Source: Candidatus Bipolaricaulota bacterium (GTDB lineage Bacteria; Bipolaricaulota; Bipolaricaulia; UBA7950; UBA9294). From it: a stretch of DNA of 64,000 bases. Each line of letters opens with the position of its first letter. Position 1 is the first letter of the stretch. This document shows, piece after piece, positions 27,029 through 37,700 of this stretch. The position numbers and the translations under genes are program-made. The notes beneath the pieces were generated by a model. The model ran no database searches. It worked only from the letters and a program-made list of their open reading frames with translations, and had not been told where the DNA came from. Location of the stretch: NCBI GenBank assembly GCA_030606565.1, contig JAUWGE010000003.1, forward strand, positions 1 through 64,000, given 5' to 3'.

Positions 27029-29359
27029 CTACGCCCGCGCCGCGTGCATCGCGTTGAACACCCGCTCGGGGGTGAAAGGCGTCTTGGTCAGTCTGACACC
27101 CACGGCATCGTGGATGGCATTGGCGATGGTAGGGACCGGCGCGTTAATCGCAACCTCGCCCACTGATTTTGCTCCCATAGGACCGGTCGGCTCGTAGGAC
27201 TCGACCAAAATCACCTCGATCGGCGGGATATCGCGTGCGCCTAGGATCTTGTAGTCAAACAGACTGGGGTTTCGCACCCGCCCCTTAGAGCTTATGAGCA
27301 TCTCCTCGGTAAGAGCATATCCAATCCCGTTTACGATCGATCCCTCAACCTGCCCCTGCGCCATCTTGGGGTTGATCGCCACCCCGCAATCGACCGCAGC
27401 TATGTAGTTCAAAACCTTCACAAAGCCGGTTTCGGTGTCGACCGCCACCTCGGCAAAGCTCGCCATGAACGGTGGGGGCGACTCCTCGGGAACGCATGAA
27501 GCGGAGGCAATGATCTGGAACTGATCCGACTGATACATCGCGTGCTGGCAGACCTCGGCAAGGGTCACGCTTTGTCCACTGGATGCCTTCACCCGTTCCT
27601 CCGCGAGCGCGAGGGAGTCCTCATCTTCTTCAAGCAACCCAGCGGCGACCTTCACGATCTGCTCGCGAACCTTGTTGGCCGCCCGCTGCACTGCCATCCC
27701 GGACACGTAGGTTGTGGAAGAGGCATACGCCCCCACATCAAACGGCGTCACATCCGTATCCGAGGACGTAACGATGATCTTCGCAAGTGGCACGCAGAGA
27801 ACCTCGGCGGCGATCTGCCCAAGGATCGTGTCCGAGCCGGTTCCAAGGTCGGTTGCACCGACAAGAAGGTTAAACGAGCCGTCCTCGTTCATCTTGATCG
27901 TCGCCGCTCCCATGTCGATCAGCGGAATTCCTGAGCCCTGCATGTGGATCGACATCCCGACACCATGTACCCAGGTGCCAGCGCGCATGCGTTTTCCGCG
28001 CTTCTTAGCCCAACCGATCCGCTGCGCACCGATCTCGATACAACGGTCAAGCTCGCAGCTTTTGATCGTCTGTGCCACTCCTTCGCGCCCCTCACCAAGC
28101 TTCTCAAAGATGGGCGATGACTCGCCAGAGCGAATGTGGTTGCGTCGACGAAGCTCGATCGGGTCAAGCTTGAGTCGCTCTGCCAGTTCGTCCATCGCCA
28201 CCTCTAGTGGAAAATAGCCCTGCGTTGCCCCGTACCCCCGGTAAGCGCCGGCAACTGGGAGATTCGTGTACACGGCTTTGCCGAAGAAATGCACATTTTG
28301 TGCCTTGTTGTAGATAGGAAGGGTCTTTGAGCCAACGTTTGATAACACAGTCAGGCCGTGGCTGCCGTAGGCTCCAGTGTTAGAGAGGGCCTCCATCTCG
28401 ATCGCGTTAAGTGTCCCATCGCGCTTTGCACCGAGCTTAACGCGAATGCGCATCGGATGTCGTGTACGAGCGGCGATGAACTCCTCCTTGCGCGAGAGCC
28501 CAATCAGCGCAGGTCGTCCCGTGCGCAGGGTGATAAGTCCGGCAAGATCCTCAAGGAGGATCTCTTGCTTGGTCCCAAACCCTCCACCGATCCGTGGCTT
28601 TATCACGCGGATCTTGTGAAGGGGTAGCCCGAGCACCTGCGAGACGATCCGGCGGACGTGGAATGGCACCTGAGTGCTTGTGCGCAGGATTAGCCGTCCA
28701 TCCTCATCGAGGTAGCTCAATGTCACGTGCGGCTCTATCGGGGTGTGCTGAGCGTACTGGGTCGTACACGTCGTCTCCACAACGACGTCCGACTCGGCAA
28801 ACCCCTGTATGAGGTCGCCAGCGGTAATGTCAATATCGGCTGCGGTGTTTCGCGATGCGTCGTAGATCCCCGTTGCATCACTCTCATCGTGGATTACCGG
28901 AGCGCCATTGACAAGTGCTTCATCGATCGAGAGAACCAGCGGGAGTTCCTCATAGCGCACTTTAACCAGCTTTAACGCTTCCACGGCAATTGCCTCGGTC
29001 TCCGCAGCAACAGCGGCGACGCGGTCCCCGACAAAGCGAACCTTGGTATCGAACATCCGCGTGTCGTAGGGGGAGGGCTCGGGGTACCCCTGGCCAGCGG
29101 TAGTGTAACGCGCAGGTGGGGTATTCTTGTGGGTGAGCACACAGGCAACACCGGGTAGAGCTTCAGCCCTGGAGGTATCGATCTCGATGATCCGCGCATG
29201 AGCATGGGGACTTCCGAGGATCTTTACATGGAGAGTCGCGGGTAAATCGAGGTCGGCGACGAACTTGGGCTTTCCGGTGACCAGTGCGATCCCGTCAACC
29301 TTCCGCTCACTTTGGCCAACGACGACGAATCCCTTTTTCTGCGCATCAGTCATCGGCAC
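27029..29359 (-). CDS. xanthine dehydrogenase family protein, molybdopterin-binding subunit
   Basis: IGGGFGTKQEI, GAYRGYGATQ, EPTGPMGAKSVGEVAIN. Confidence 0.95.
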   Translation of the reverse strand: MPMTDAQKKGFVVVGQSERKVDGIALVTGKPKFVADLDLPATLHVKILGSPHAHARIIEIDTSRAEALPGVACVLTHKNTPPARYTTAGQGYPEPSPYDTRMFDTKVRFVGDRVAAVAAETEAIAVEALKLVKVRYEELPLVLSIDEALVNGAPVIHDESDATGIYDASRNTAADIDITAGDLIQGFAESDVVVETTCTTQYAQHTPIEPHVTLSYLDEDGRLILRTSTQVPFHVRRIVSQVLGLPLHKIRVIKPRIGGGFGTKQEILLEDLAGLITLRTGRPALIGLSRKEEFIAARTRHPMRIRVKLGAKRDGTLNAIEMEALSNTGAYGSHGLTVLSNVGSKTLPIYNKAQNVHFFGKAVYTNLPVAGAYRGYGATQGYFPLEVAMDELAERLKLDPIELRRRNHIRSGESSPIFEKLGEGREGVAQTIKSCELDRCIEIGAQRIGWAKKRGKRMRAGTWVHGVGMSIHMQGSGIPLIDMGAATIKMNEDGSFNLLVGATDLGTGSDTILGQIAAEVLCVPLAKIIVTSSDTDVTPFDVGAYASSTTYVSGMAVQRAANKVREQIVKVAAGLLEEDEDSLALAEERVKASSGQSVTLAEVCQHAMYQSDQFQIIASASCVPEESPPPFMASFAEVAVDTETGFVKVLNYIAAVDCGVAINPKMAQGQVEGSIVNGIGYALTEEMLISSKGRVRNPSLFDYKILGARDIPPIEVILVESYEPTGPMGAKSVGEVAINAPVPTIANAIHDAVGVRLTKTPFTPERVFNAMHAARA

Positions 29360-29819
29360 CTTCTCCCATCCTTCGCGCCGCGGTCTTGATCGCCTCGATC
29401 TGCTTCACATAGCCGGTGCACCGGCAGAGATTCCCTGAGATACCCTCCTTGATCTCATCTTCACCCGGGTCGGGGTTGTGCGTAAGGAGGTCTACCGCAG
29501 CGATCACCATTCCTGGTGTGCAGTAGCCACACTGGATCGCCCCTTCCTCCAGGAAGGCCTGTTGAACCGGGTGCAGTCCTTCATCATTCTCGAGTCCCTC
29601 CACGGTGATGACCTTCCGGCCGTCGACCTTGGCGGCAAGAACGAGGCAGGAGTTCACCGCGCGCCCATCGAGGAGGACCGCACACGCCCCACAGTCCCCA
29701 GAACCACAGCCCTTTTTCACTCCTTTGTATCCCTCTCGTCGCAACAGCTCAAGGAGCGTTTCCCCGGGCTCGATCTCCAGTTCGCGCTTTACTTCATTCA
29801 CGGTCAGTGTGATCCTCAT
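29346..29819 (-). CDS. (2Fe-2S)-binding subunit of xanthine dehydrogenase-type enzyme
   Basis: GVKKGCGSGDCGACAVLLDG...CGYCTPGMV...GNLCRCTGY. Confidence 0.96.
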   Translation of the reverse strand: MRITLTVNEVKRELEIEPGETLLELLRREGYKGVKKGCGSGDCGACAVLLDGRAVNSCLVLAAKVDGRKVITVEGLENDEGLHPVQQAFLEEGAIQCGYCTPGMVIAAVDLLTHNPDPGEDEIKEGISGNLCRCTGYVKQIEAIKTAARRMGEGADD

Positions 29820-30673
29820 CCTTCACCCTCCGCCAGCCGATCCCTGATCTCCTGCAAACAGCGCTTTACACCAACGTAGATCAGCTGTTTTCTGTACTGC
29901 GCGCTTACCCGCCGATCATCACGCGTGTCGGCAGATTCACGCGCGACGTGTGCCACCTGCTCGATCGCCTCATCGGTCAGCTCCATCCCCATAAGGGCCT
30001 CCTCCGCCGCGGGGAGCGCCGCTCCCAACCGTGGTGTCCCACCAGCAACAATCCGCACCAAGCTACAGCGGCCAGCGTCGACCTTGACAAGGCAGACGCA
30101 ATTGAGCAGAGCTACATCGAAACCGGTACGGCTGAACTGGTGAAATGAAGCCGCAGTCCTAGGAGCAGGAACGGGAAGAAGGACTTCGGTGAGGATCGAC
30201 CCGGAAAGGTGCGAACGTGTGGGATAAAGGTCCGAAAGCGGGGTGGTGCAATACTTCCCATCAAATAGGGTGACCTTCGCATCGAGGGCAAGGAAGAGGG
30301 GAATCACATCTGACCATGGATTGGCGCTAACGAGACTCCCCCCGATCGTCGCCAGATTGCGCAAGAGAGGCGAGGCAACCTGGTGGAGCATCCCCACGAT
30401 CACCCCGTCAAGGTATTGGGCTACCGTTGGATGCTCGATGATCTGCGTCAACGTCGTTGTTGCCCCAATGGCGAGGCCAGCCTCGTTTTCCTTGATATAG
30501 ATGAGAGAAAGCTCGGAAAGGTCGATCAGTGTGGTAACATCGGGAGGCGAAAATAGAACAAGCTCGATCCCCCCACCTATCACTCGGGCACCCTTGCCCC
30601 CCTCACGCAGAGAAGTCAGTGCCTCTTCAAGGCTCGTCGGCCGCAGGTACTCCTTCAGCTGGGTAAGGGCCAC
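29816..30673 (-). CDS. FAD-binding subunit of xanthine dehydrogenase-type enzyme
   Basis: IGATTTLTQIIEHP...SPLLRNLATIGGSLVSANPWSDV. Confidence 0.93.
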   Translation of the reverse strand: MALTQLKEYLRPTSLEEALTSLREGGKGARVIGGGIELVLFSPPDVTTLIDLSELSLIYIKENEAGLAIGATTTLTQIIEHPTVAQYLDGVIVGMLHQVASPLLRNLATIGGSLVSANPWSDVIPLFLALDAKVTLFDGKYCTTPLSDLYPTRSHLSGSILTEVLLPVPAPRTAASFHQFSRTGFDVALLNCVCLVKVDAGRCSLVRIVAGGTPRLGAALPAAEEALMGMELTDEAIEQVAHVARESADTRDDRRVSAQYRKQLIYVGVKRCLQEIRDRLAEGEG

Positions 30674-30685
30674 TTTCCCTCCTTT

Positions 30686-32494
30686 TCAGCCATTATCTGC
30701 CTCCGCGAAGAGCGGAACAAGGGTGTGCGATTCCACATCGATCAAGCCAAGATCAGAGAGACGAAGCTCGGGAATCACCGGAAGGGCGAGTAACGAGAAG
30801 GTCATAAACGCGTTGTTGAGCGAGCAGCCACACGCCATCAAAGCTCGATTAAGTCCCTCTGCTTGCTCAGCCACCGTCTCTACCGGCTCCTCAGACATTA
30901 ACCCCGCGATCGGAAGCGGTATTAAAGCCTCCACTTTGTCGTCCTTTACCAGGCATACGCCGCCGCCCATCTCGGCGATGCAGTTTCCCGCCCTGGCCAT
31001 CGCCTCTTGGTCGGTCCCCATGATGAGAAGGTTGTGAGAGTCGTGCGCCACCGTGCTTGCCAGGGCGCAGCGGCCGTTCAAACCGAACCCCCTTACAAAC
31101 CCGTGGCTTATCCTTCCGCTTCCGCGGTGCCGCTCCACCACGGAAACAAACGCGACATCGTGGGCCAAATCAGGACACACCATCCCCTTCCTCACTGGAA
31201 GCTCAGCAAAAATCGCGCGGTTTACGACCTGGTTTTCGATAACCTCCATCACCCGTGCTCGAAAGACGCCTTCTTCAACCGGTGTGGTAACCGCAAAGTC
31301 GCTAGACTCAAGCGCCCGAGCCAGCCGGACGCTTCCCCTCACCTCCTTGGGATAGGGGTAGGGAGCAATATCGACTGCCAGCTCTCCGCCTTGCGCAACC
31401 ACCTCCCCTGCGGCAAAGACGACGTCGATAGTGAATCGTTCAAGGTCACTTAAGATGAGGATATCGGCATAGCGGCCAGGAGCGATACAGCCCACGTCTC
31501 CAGTCACTCCGAAGTGTTCTGCCGTGTTTAAGGTTGCCATCTGGATGGCGGTGAGCGGGGAGATTCCTCGAGCGATAGTAAGTCGGACAACGTCATCCAT
31601 ATGGCCATCCCTGAGAAGCGTCCCGGAATGACGATCGTCAGTGCATAACAAAACATGCCTCGGATCGACTCCCTGTTCAGTAATAGCAGGGAGTTGAGCG
31701 ACAACGTCATGCCAGGCCGACCCTTGACGGAGCATCGCGTACATCCCCTGCCTGACCCGTGCGATCGTGTCCTCCTGACGCGTCCCTTCGTGGTCATCGC
31801 TAGGTCCGCCGACGTCGTAGGCGTGGAAGAGCGGACCAAGATCGGGAGAGGAGTAGTGGCCGCCGACAACTTTTCCCGCTTTTAGTGTCTCCGCGATCTC
31901 AGCGTGCAATGTTTCATCCCCAGCGATCACTCCTGGGTAGTTCATCACCTCTCCCAGGCCGATAACCCCGGGCCAGGTCATGGCCTCGGCTATCTCGGAG
32001 GCTGTGAATTGCGCTCCGGCACTCTCCAGCCCAGGAGCCGATGGCACACAAGAGGGAACCTGAACATAGATTTGCATGGGAGTGGTTGTTGCTTCCTGTG
32101 CCATTAGTCTGACACCCTCAAGTCCAAGAACGTTGGCGATCTCATGAGGATCGATGAACGCTCCAGTCGTCCCATGGGGAAGGACAGCGCGGGCGAACTG
32201 GCTGATGGTGAGCATAGAGCTTTCTACATGCATGTGGGCATCGAGCAGGCCAGGAACCAGGTAACGGCCCTCAGCTTCAATTATCTTCGTCTTCTCACCG
32301 ATCATAGAATTGGCATCGGGACCACAGTAGGCAATCCTGCTTCCCAGGATGGCGATATCTGTGTGCTCGATGATCTCACCAGAGCAGACGTTCACCCAGC
32401 GGCCATCACGAATGACGACATCCGCAGGACGTCTTCCCATCGCAACAGCGACAAGATCGCGTGTCATCTCATACCAGGGCTTTCGTTGGTTCAT
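30686..32494 (-). CDS. ade: adenine deaminase
   Basis: GRYLVPGLLDAHMHVESSMLTISQFARAVLPHGTTGAFIDPHEIANVLG; GTDQEAMARAGNCIAEMGGG. Confidence 0.95.
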   Translation of the reverse strand: MNQRKPWYEMTRDLVAVAMGRRPADVVIRDGRWVNVCSGEIIEHTDIAILGSRIAYCGPDANSMIGEKTKIIEAEGRYLVPGLLDAHMHVESSMLTISQFARAVLPHGTTGAFIDPHEIANVLGLEGVRLMAQEATTTPMQIYVQVPSCVPSAPGLESAGAQFTASEIAEAMTWPGVIGLGEVMNYPGVIAGDETLHAEIAETLKAGKVVGGHYSSPDLGPLFHAYDVGGPSDDHEGTRQEDTIARVRQGMYAMLRQGSAWHDVVAQLPAITEQGVDPRHVLLCTDDRHSGTLLRDGHMDDVVRLTIARGISPLTAIQMATLNTAEHFGVTGDVGCIAPGRYADILILSDLERFTIDVVFAAGEVVAQGGELAVDIAPYPYPKEVRGSVRLARALESSDFAVTTPVEEGVFRARVMEVIENQVVNRAIFAELPVRKGMVCPDLAHDVAFVSVVERHRGSGRISHGFVRGFGLNGRCALASTVAHDSHNLLIMGTDQEAMARAGNCIAEMGGGVCLVKDDKVEALIPLPIAGLMSEEPVETVAEQAEGLNRALMACGCSLNNAFMTFSLLALPVIPELRLSDLGLIDVESHTLVPLFAEADNG

Positions 32495-32510
32495 AGCTTG
32501 CTATTAAAAA

Positions 32511-32545
32511 GGGCGGCCGCCCTCTCTTAGCGAAGGCCGCCGCCC
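32511..32545 (-). terminator. GC-rich hairpin followed by T-run on minus strand
   Basis: minus strand GGGCGGCGGCC...GGCGGCCGCCCTTTTT. Confidence 0.7.
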
Positions 32546-32559
32546 GGACTTAACGCTCC

Positions 32560-32814
32560 TTACGGTTCACCCGGCCATGGGCCGACGATGCCCTCCGCTG
32601 CCCACTCCATGGTGGTCAGCTCAAACTCGGACATGCGCGAGGCCTCAGGGACACGCATCAGGGTCGTCTTGCCCGCTCCGTTCTCCCCAAGGAGGCAGTG
32701 AATCTCACCGCGCTTTATATCGAGGTCGATTCCGTCGTTGGCTACAACGCCGGGGAACCGCTTGACGATCCCTCGCAGCTGTACAACATAATCCGCTGGA
32801 GTAGCCAGAGTCAC
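32560..32814 (-). pseudogene. ABC transporter ATPase N-terminus fused to an unrelated C-terminal tail
   Basis: [38 protein letters not shown] then non-[34 protein letters not shown]. Confidence 0.75.
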
Positions 32815-32991
32815 TCCTTTAATCCGATGTGGTCCCCGATGCGGCTATTCTATTGAGTTTATTATTGTAAAAACGAAACACGAAACTGTCAAGTGACAAT
32901 TGAATTTCTCCGTTAAAGATGCTATTGGTGAGTGACCAGTACTCTTGTACGCTCGTCCACACGTCCGATCGCTCCATGAAGAGGGGGGCTC

Positions 32992-33020
32992 TTGCTGGGA
33001 AATGGTCGATTCGCTATAGT
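32992..33020 (+). promoter_or_regulatory. candidate promoter TTGCTG-N17-TATAGT upstream of ssnA
   Basis: 17-nt spacing; 30 nt before ATG 33051. Confidence 0.55.
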
Positions 33021-33050
33021 GACTCACAAAACGAAGAGTCAGGAGGTGCT

Positions 33051-34391
33051 ATGAAACGGCTTATCGAAGGGATAAGAATCTGGGACGGGGCCGATCGCCT
33101 GGTCGAGGACGGAGCAATCCTGATCGACGGAGATACCATTGAGGCGGTCCTCACACGTGAGGCACTCTCTTCCTATGAGTTACCCCCCTCTGGTGAGCGA
33201 ATCGACACGTCAGGGAAGCTTGCCATTCCAGGGTTCATCAATGCACACACACACCTTTACAGCAGCCTCGCCCGCGGGATGGCGCTTCCCGGTTATTCGC
33301 CACAGACGTTCACGCAGATCCTGGAGCAGCTGTGGTGGCGGCTGGATAAGGCTCTGGACGCAGAAATGGTCCGTGTAAGCGCCCTTGTGGGAGCGATGGA
33401 GGCGGCACGTTGCGGGGTAACGACATTGATCGACCATCATGCAAGCCCGCACGCCATTCCGGGAAGCCTCGCCTCGCTACGCCAAGCGGTCTGCAAGGAG
33501 GTAGGGTTGCGCGGCGCGTTCTGTTACGAGGTCTCCGACCGCGACGGAGCGAAGATCAGCGAGCAAGGGATCACCGAGAATCTCGGCTTCCTCGCTACAA
33601 AGGACTCTCAGGATTTGTTAAGCACTGGCCTTTTCGGATTGCACGCCTCATTCACCCTCTGTGATGACACCCTCGACAAGGTTGCCCGCAATCTCCCCAA
33701 TGACGTAGGGGTACACATCCACGTTGCCGAAGGACCCGAAGACGAAACGCAGTGCGTCGCAGAGCATGGCCTCCGCATCGTCGAAAGGCTGGAGCGGTTC
33801 GGTCTGATGCGTCCCACCTCGATCCTCGCCCACTGCCTACACTTAAACAATGAGGAGAAGGACCTGGTCGCGGACCGAGAGGCGATGGTGGTCCACAACC
33901 CGCGCTCAAACATGAACAACGCCGTCGGCACCTTCGATCTCAACGGATTCCTGAACAAAGACGTATTGACGGGATTAGGAACTGATGGCCTGGGGGCGAA
34001 CATGCTCTCAGAGCTGTTCACTGCTGCGCTCTTGCAGAAGGCGAGCAGCCGTGATCCGCTTGCCGCCCCGTTCTCCGCCCTTAATACGCTTCTCTTCCGC
34101 AACAACCCACTCGTTGGCGAACGACTATTCGGAATCAAGCTCGGACGGATCGCACCCGGGTACCCAGCTGACATCGTCCTGCTCGACTATCAACCGCCAA
34201 CGCCGCTATCCGCCGAGACAATCCTTGGGCACCTGCTGTTCGGGATCTCTGTTCACACCCTGCGGGTCTCAGGTCTCTTCGTCGCTGGGCGACCGATATT
34301 AAGGGACGGACGGTTCCTTGATCTCGACGAAGAAGGGATCTACGCTCATGCTCGGGAACAAGCGGCAAAGCTATGGGAAAGAGCAGCGTGA
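33051..34391 (+). CDS. ssnA: SsnA-type amidohydrolase (aminohydrolase of the purine cluster)
   Basis: GKLAIPGFINAHTHLYSSLARGM, HAEGPEDE, LGTDGLGANM; RBS aggagg; followed by ygfK. Confidence 0.88.
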   Translation: MKRLIEGIRIWDGADRLVEDGAILIDGDTIEAVLTREALSSYELPPSGERIDTSGKLAIPGFINAHTHLYSSLARGMALPGYSPQTFTQILEQLWWRLDKALDAEMVRVSALVGAMEAARCGVTTLIDHHASPHAIPGSLASLRQAVCKEVGLRGAFCYEVSDRDGAKISEQGITENLGFLATKDSQDLLSTGLFGLHASFTLCDDTLDKVARNLPNDVGVHIHVAEGPEDETQCVAEHGLRIVERLERFGLMRPTSILAHCLHLNNEEKDLVADREAMVVHNPRSNMNNAVGTFDLNGFLNKDVLTGLGTDGLGANMLSELFTAALLQKASSRDPLAAPFSALNTLLFRNNPLVGERLFGIKLGRIAPGYPADIVLLDYQPPTPLSAETILGHLLFGISVHTLRVSGLFVAGRPILRDGRFLDLDEEGIYAHAREQAAKLWERAA

Positions 34392-34706
34392 AATCGGTCG
34401 TAGCTACGCAGGAAGCGCACGCCGATCTGTTTCGATTTCGTGCTTGAGTTCTGCTATAAGGAAACCATGACAAGAGATGGAGGCGTAAGGGACAATATGG
34501 CAGTGAATCTGGCATTTTCCTGCTTTCTTGGCTTCCTCATGAATTTTATAAAGAGGCCAGGAAACCATGAAAGAGAGAGAAACGGTGCGATGTGCCTACA
34601 AAATTAATCTTTTCCTGGCGTTCTCGTAGTTTTTATATTGTCTGCAGCGACGAGAACCAACCTTTGCCGCGGCAGGATACTACGGCGCTGCTAAGGAGGA
34701 TAAGGC

Positions 34707-37700
34707 ATGTCTGATGCGATGAAGGTTCAACCTTTTGACGTTTTGCTAAAGAGTATTTTGAACGAGTTTGCACATAACCAGTCAATCTTCGGCATCCACC
34801 GTTCTTTATTCTACACACCCAGAAAGGACAGTCCTTACGCCACTTCGAATCTCTTTGGACATTACCTGGCTACTCCGATCGGCCCGGCAGCGGGGCCACA
34901 TACTCAACTTACTCAGAACATCATCTGTGCCTGGCTCTCCGGAGGTCGGTTCATTGAACTAAAGACTGTTCAGATCATGGACGAGCTAGAGATTCCTCGA
35001 CCGTGCATTGACATGGAAGATGAGGGCTATAACGTCGAGTGGTCCCAGGAACTCAAATTGGATCAGTCTTTAAACGAGTACATAAAGGCGTGGGCGCTGA
35101 TTCATATCCTGCCCCGGCTCCTTAACTTTGAGGGTGAGGTCCCCTTTGGCACCATCTTTAACATGAGTATCGGTTACGACCTAGAGGGGATCAAGAGCCC
35201 ACCCATGACCCGGTTCATGGACCGATTGGACGATGCTTCTGCAAAGATCAATGAGATCAAAAGGATCCTGCAACGACAATTCCCTCAGTTTGCCGATATC
35301 AAGATCCCGCCCCGGCTCACAAACAGCGTCACCCTTTCCACCATGCACGGCTGCCCACCGGCCGAGATCGAGCGGATTGCCCGCTATCTGTTGGAAGAGA
35401 GGGGGCTTAACACCATTGTCAAGCTGAATCCCACCCTGCTCGGCAAAGAGGCGGTAATGCGCATCCTCCATGACGACCTCGGATTCACCGAGATTCAGAT
35501 CCCTGATGCCGTGTTTGCGCATGATTTGCAGTACGACCGAGCAGTAGAGTTGATCAAGACGCTTAAAAGGACGGCCGCGAAGCGCGGTCTTTACTTCGGG
35601 GTCAAGTTGAGCAACACCCTGGCGATGGCAAACGACAAGAAAACTCTCCCCGGCGAGGAGATGTACATGTCGGGACGCGCCCTCTACCCGATCACCATCA
35701 ACCTGTTTTACAAACTGGCACACCAGTTCGATGGCGACTTGAACGTCTCTTACTCGGGTGGGGCGGACGCGCTCAATGTGACCACCATCCTGGCAGCCGG
35801 TGCCCGGCCGGTCACAGCCGCCTCTGACCTGCTCAAACCGGGAGGCTATTCTAGGCTCCTGCAGTATCTGGAGAACCTAGAAGGTGAGATGCGCGCACGC
35901 GGCGTATCGAGCTTGGACGAACTTGCGCGCGATCGCCTCGCCAATCTGGAACGGGCGGCCGCTGATGCACTGAAAGATCGTCGCTACAAGAAGAGCTACC
36001 ATCCCTATGGCCTGCCTAAGGTTGAATCGGGGCTAGAACTGTTTGACTGCATCAGCGCGCCGTGTGTGGAGCAGTGCGCAGTGCTCCAGGATGTGCCCGA
36101 ATATGCCTGGCTGATCGCGCAAAGAGAATACGATCGGGCGCTTGCGGTAATCCTCGCCCGCAACCCTTTACCCGGGGTAACCGGGTACATCTGCACTCAC
36201 CTCTGTCAGACCCGTTGCACCCGCAACAACTACGACGAGCCGGTAGCGATCCGCGCACTCAAGCGATTTGCTACCACGACAGGCAAAGCCGATCAAATCG
36301 TAAATCGTAAATCGCAAATCTTAAATCGCAGGGTGGCGGTCATCGGCAGCGGTCCCTCCGGGCTGGCTGCAGCCTACTACCTTTTTCTAAACGGTGTTTC
36401 GGTAACGATCTACGAAGCCAAGGACGTGGCAGGCGGGATGCTCGCTATCGCTCCTACATTTCGGCTTCCTCCAACCGTCGTGCAAGAAGATATCGACCGG
36501 ATCACTGGGATGGGAGTCAACATCAAGCTTTCTCATCCCATCACCGCACCGCCGGAGGAACTGACAAGCGAAGGCTTTGACGCGGTTTACGTGGCGTGTG
36601 GATTTCAAAAGGACGCGAAGCTTTCGATCGAAGGGATAGAGGGCGAAGGCGTCTTCACCGCCCTTGATTTCTTGGAGCGGATAGCGCGGGACGAAGAACC
36701 GGACTTGGGTCCCAAGGTGCTTGTGATCGGTGGCGGGAACACAGCGATCGATGCAGCGAGAACGGCAAAGCGGCTCACGGGCAGGCCGGTCACTGTTCTC
36801 TACCGGCGGACTCAACACGAGATGCCCGCGGAGGAGGAAGAGCTGAGGAATCTGTTCGATGAGAGTAACTGCCTAGAAGAGCTCGTATCTCCCAAGAGTG
36901 TCATCCTGCAAGACGGCCGGGTAGCTGCATTAAAGTGCGTGCGGAACAAGCTCGGTGAGCATGGAGAGGACGGGCGAAGAAAGCCAATCCCCATTGAGGG
37001 AAGCGAGTTTGAGATTGCGGCAGATTCCATCATTGTTGCGATCGGCCAAGCCCCGGACATCGCCTTCCTCGACGGGAGCACTGTCTCTCTGCGGGCGGAC
37101 GGGACGATTGCAGTCGACCCTGACACCGGAGCCGCGGGCACAAGTCGTGTGTACGCGGGGGGGGATGCGGCGCGAGGACCAGCGATCATCATCCAGGCAT
37201 GCGCCGATGGCCGACGGGCAGCAGAAGCGATCTGCGCGAAACTTAATATCCAGTTTGAGCAATTGGCCTACAGCCCGACGGTGCTTTCCAAAGAAGAGAT
37301 AAGGCGAGTAAAACAGGCTCGAGCTAGAAAAGAAGCGCAGTGCTCGCCAAAGATGCTCCCGGTTGCTAAGCGCAGTGGCTTTGACCTCATCGAGCAGACC
37401 CTAACAGAGGAGGAGGCGCGTGGCGAGGCCGACCGCTGTCTGCAGTGCTCCACCTTGTGCGACAAGTGCGTTGAGGTCTGTCCCAACCGGGCCAATTACA
37501 CCTACTTCGTCACACCGGTAAACCTGACGCTTCCCCAACTCTCCTGTCAAAATGGCGGGCTAGCAGTCACAGGAGAAGAGCCCTTTGAGGTCAAGCAAAA
37601 ACGGCAGATCATCCACATGGACGATTTCTGCAACGAGTGCGGCAACTGCGCCACGTTCTGCGTCCACAACGGCAAGCCCTACCTGGAGAAGCCTCGGCTC

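Noticed and set aside
32815-33050. Looked for a purine riboswitch upstream of ssnA/ABC remnant
   Set aside because: No purine-aptamer core (conserved TATA...loop-loop elements) recognisable by eye
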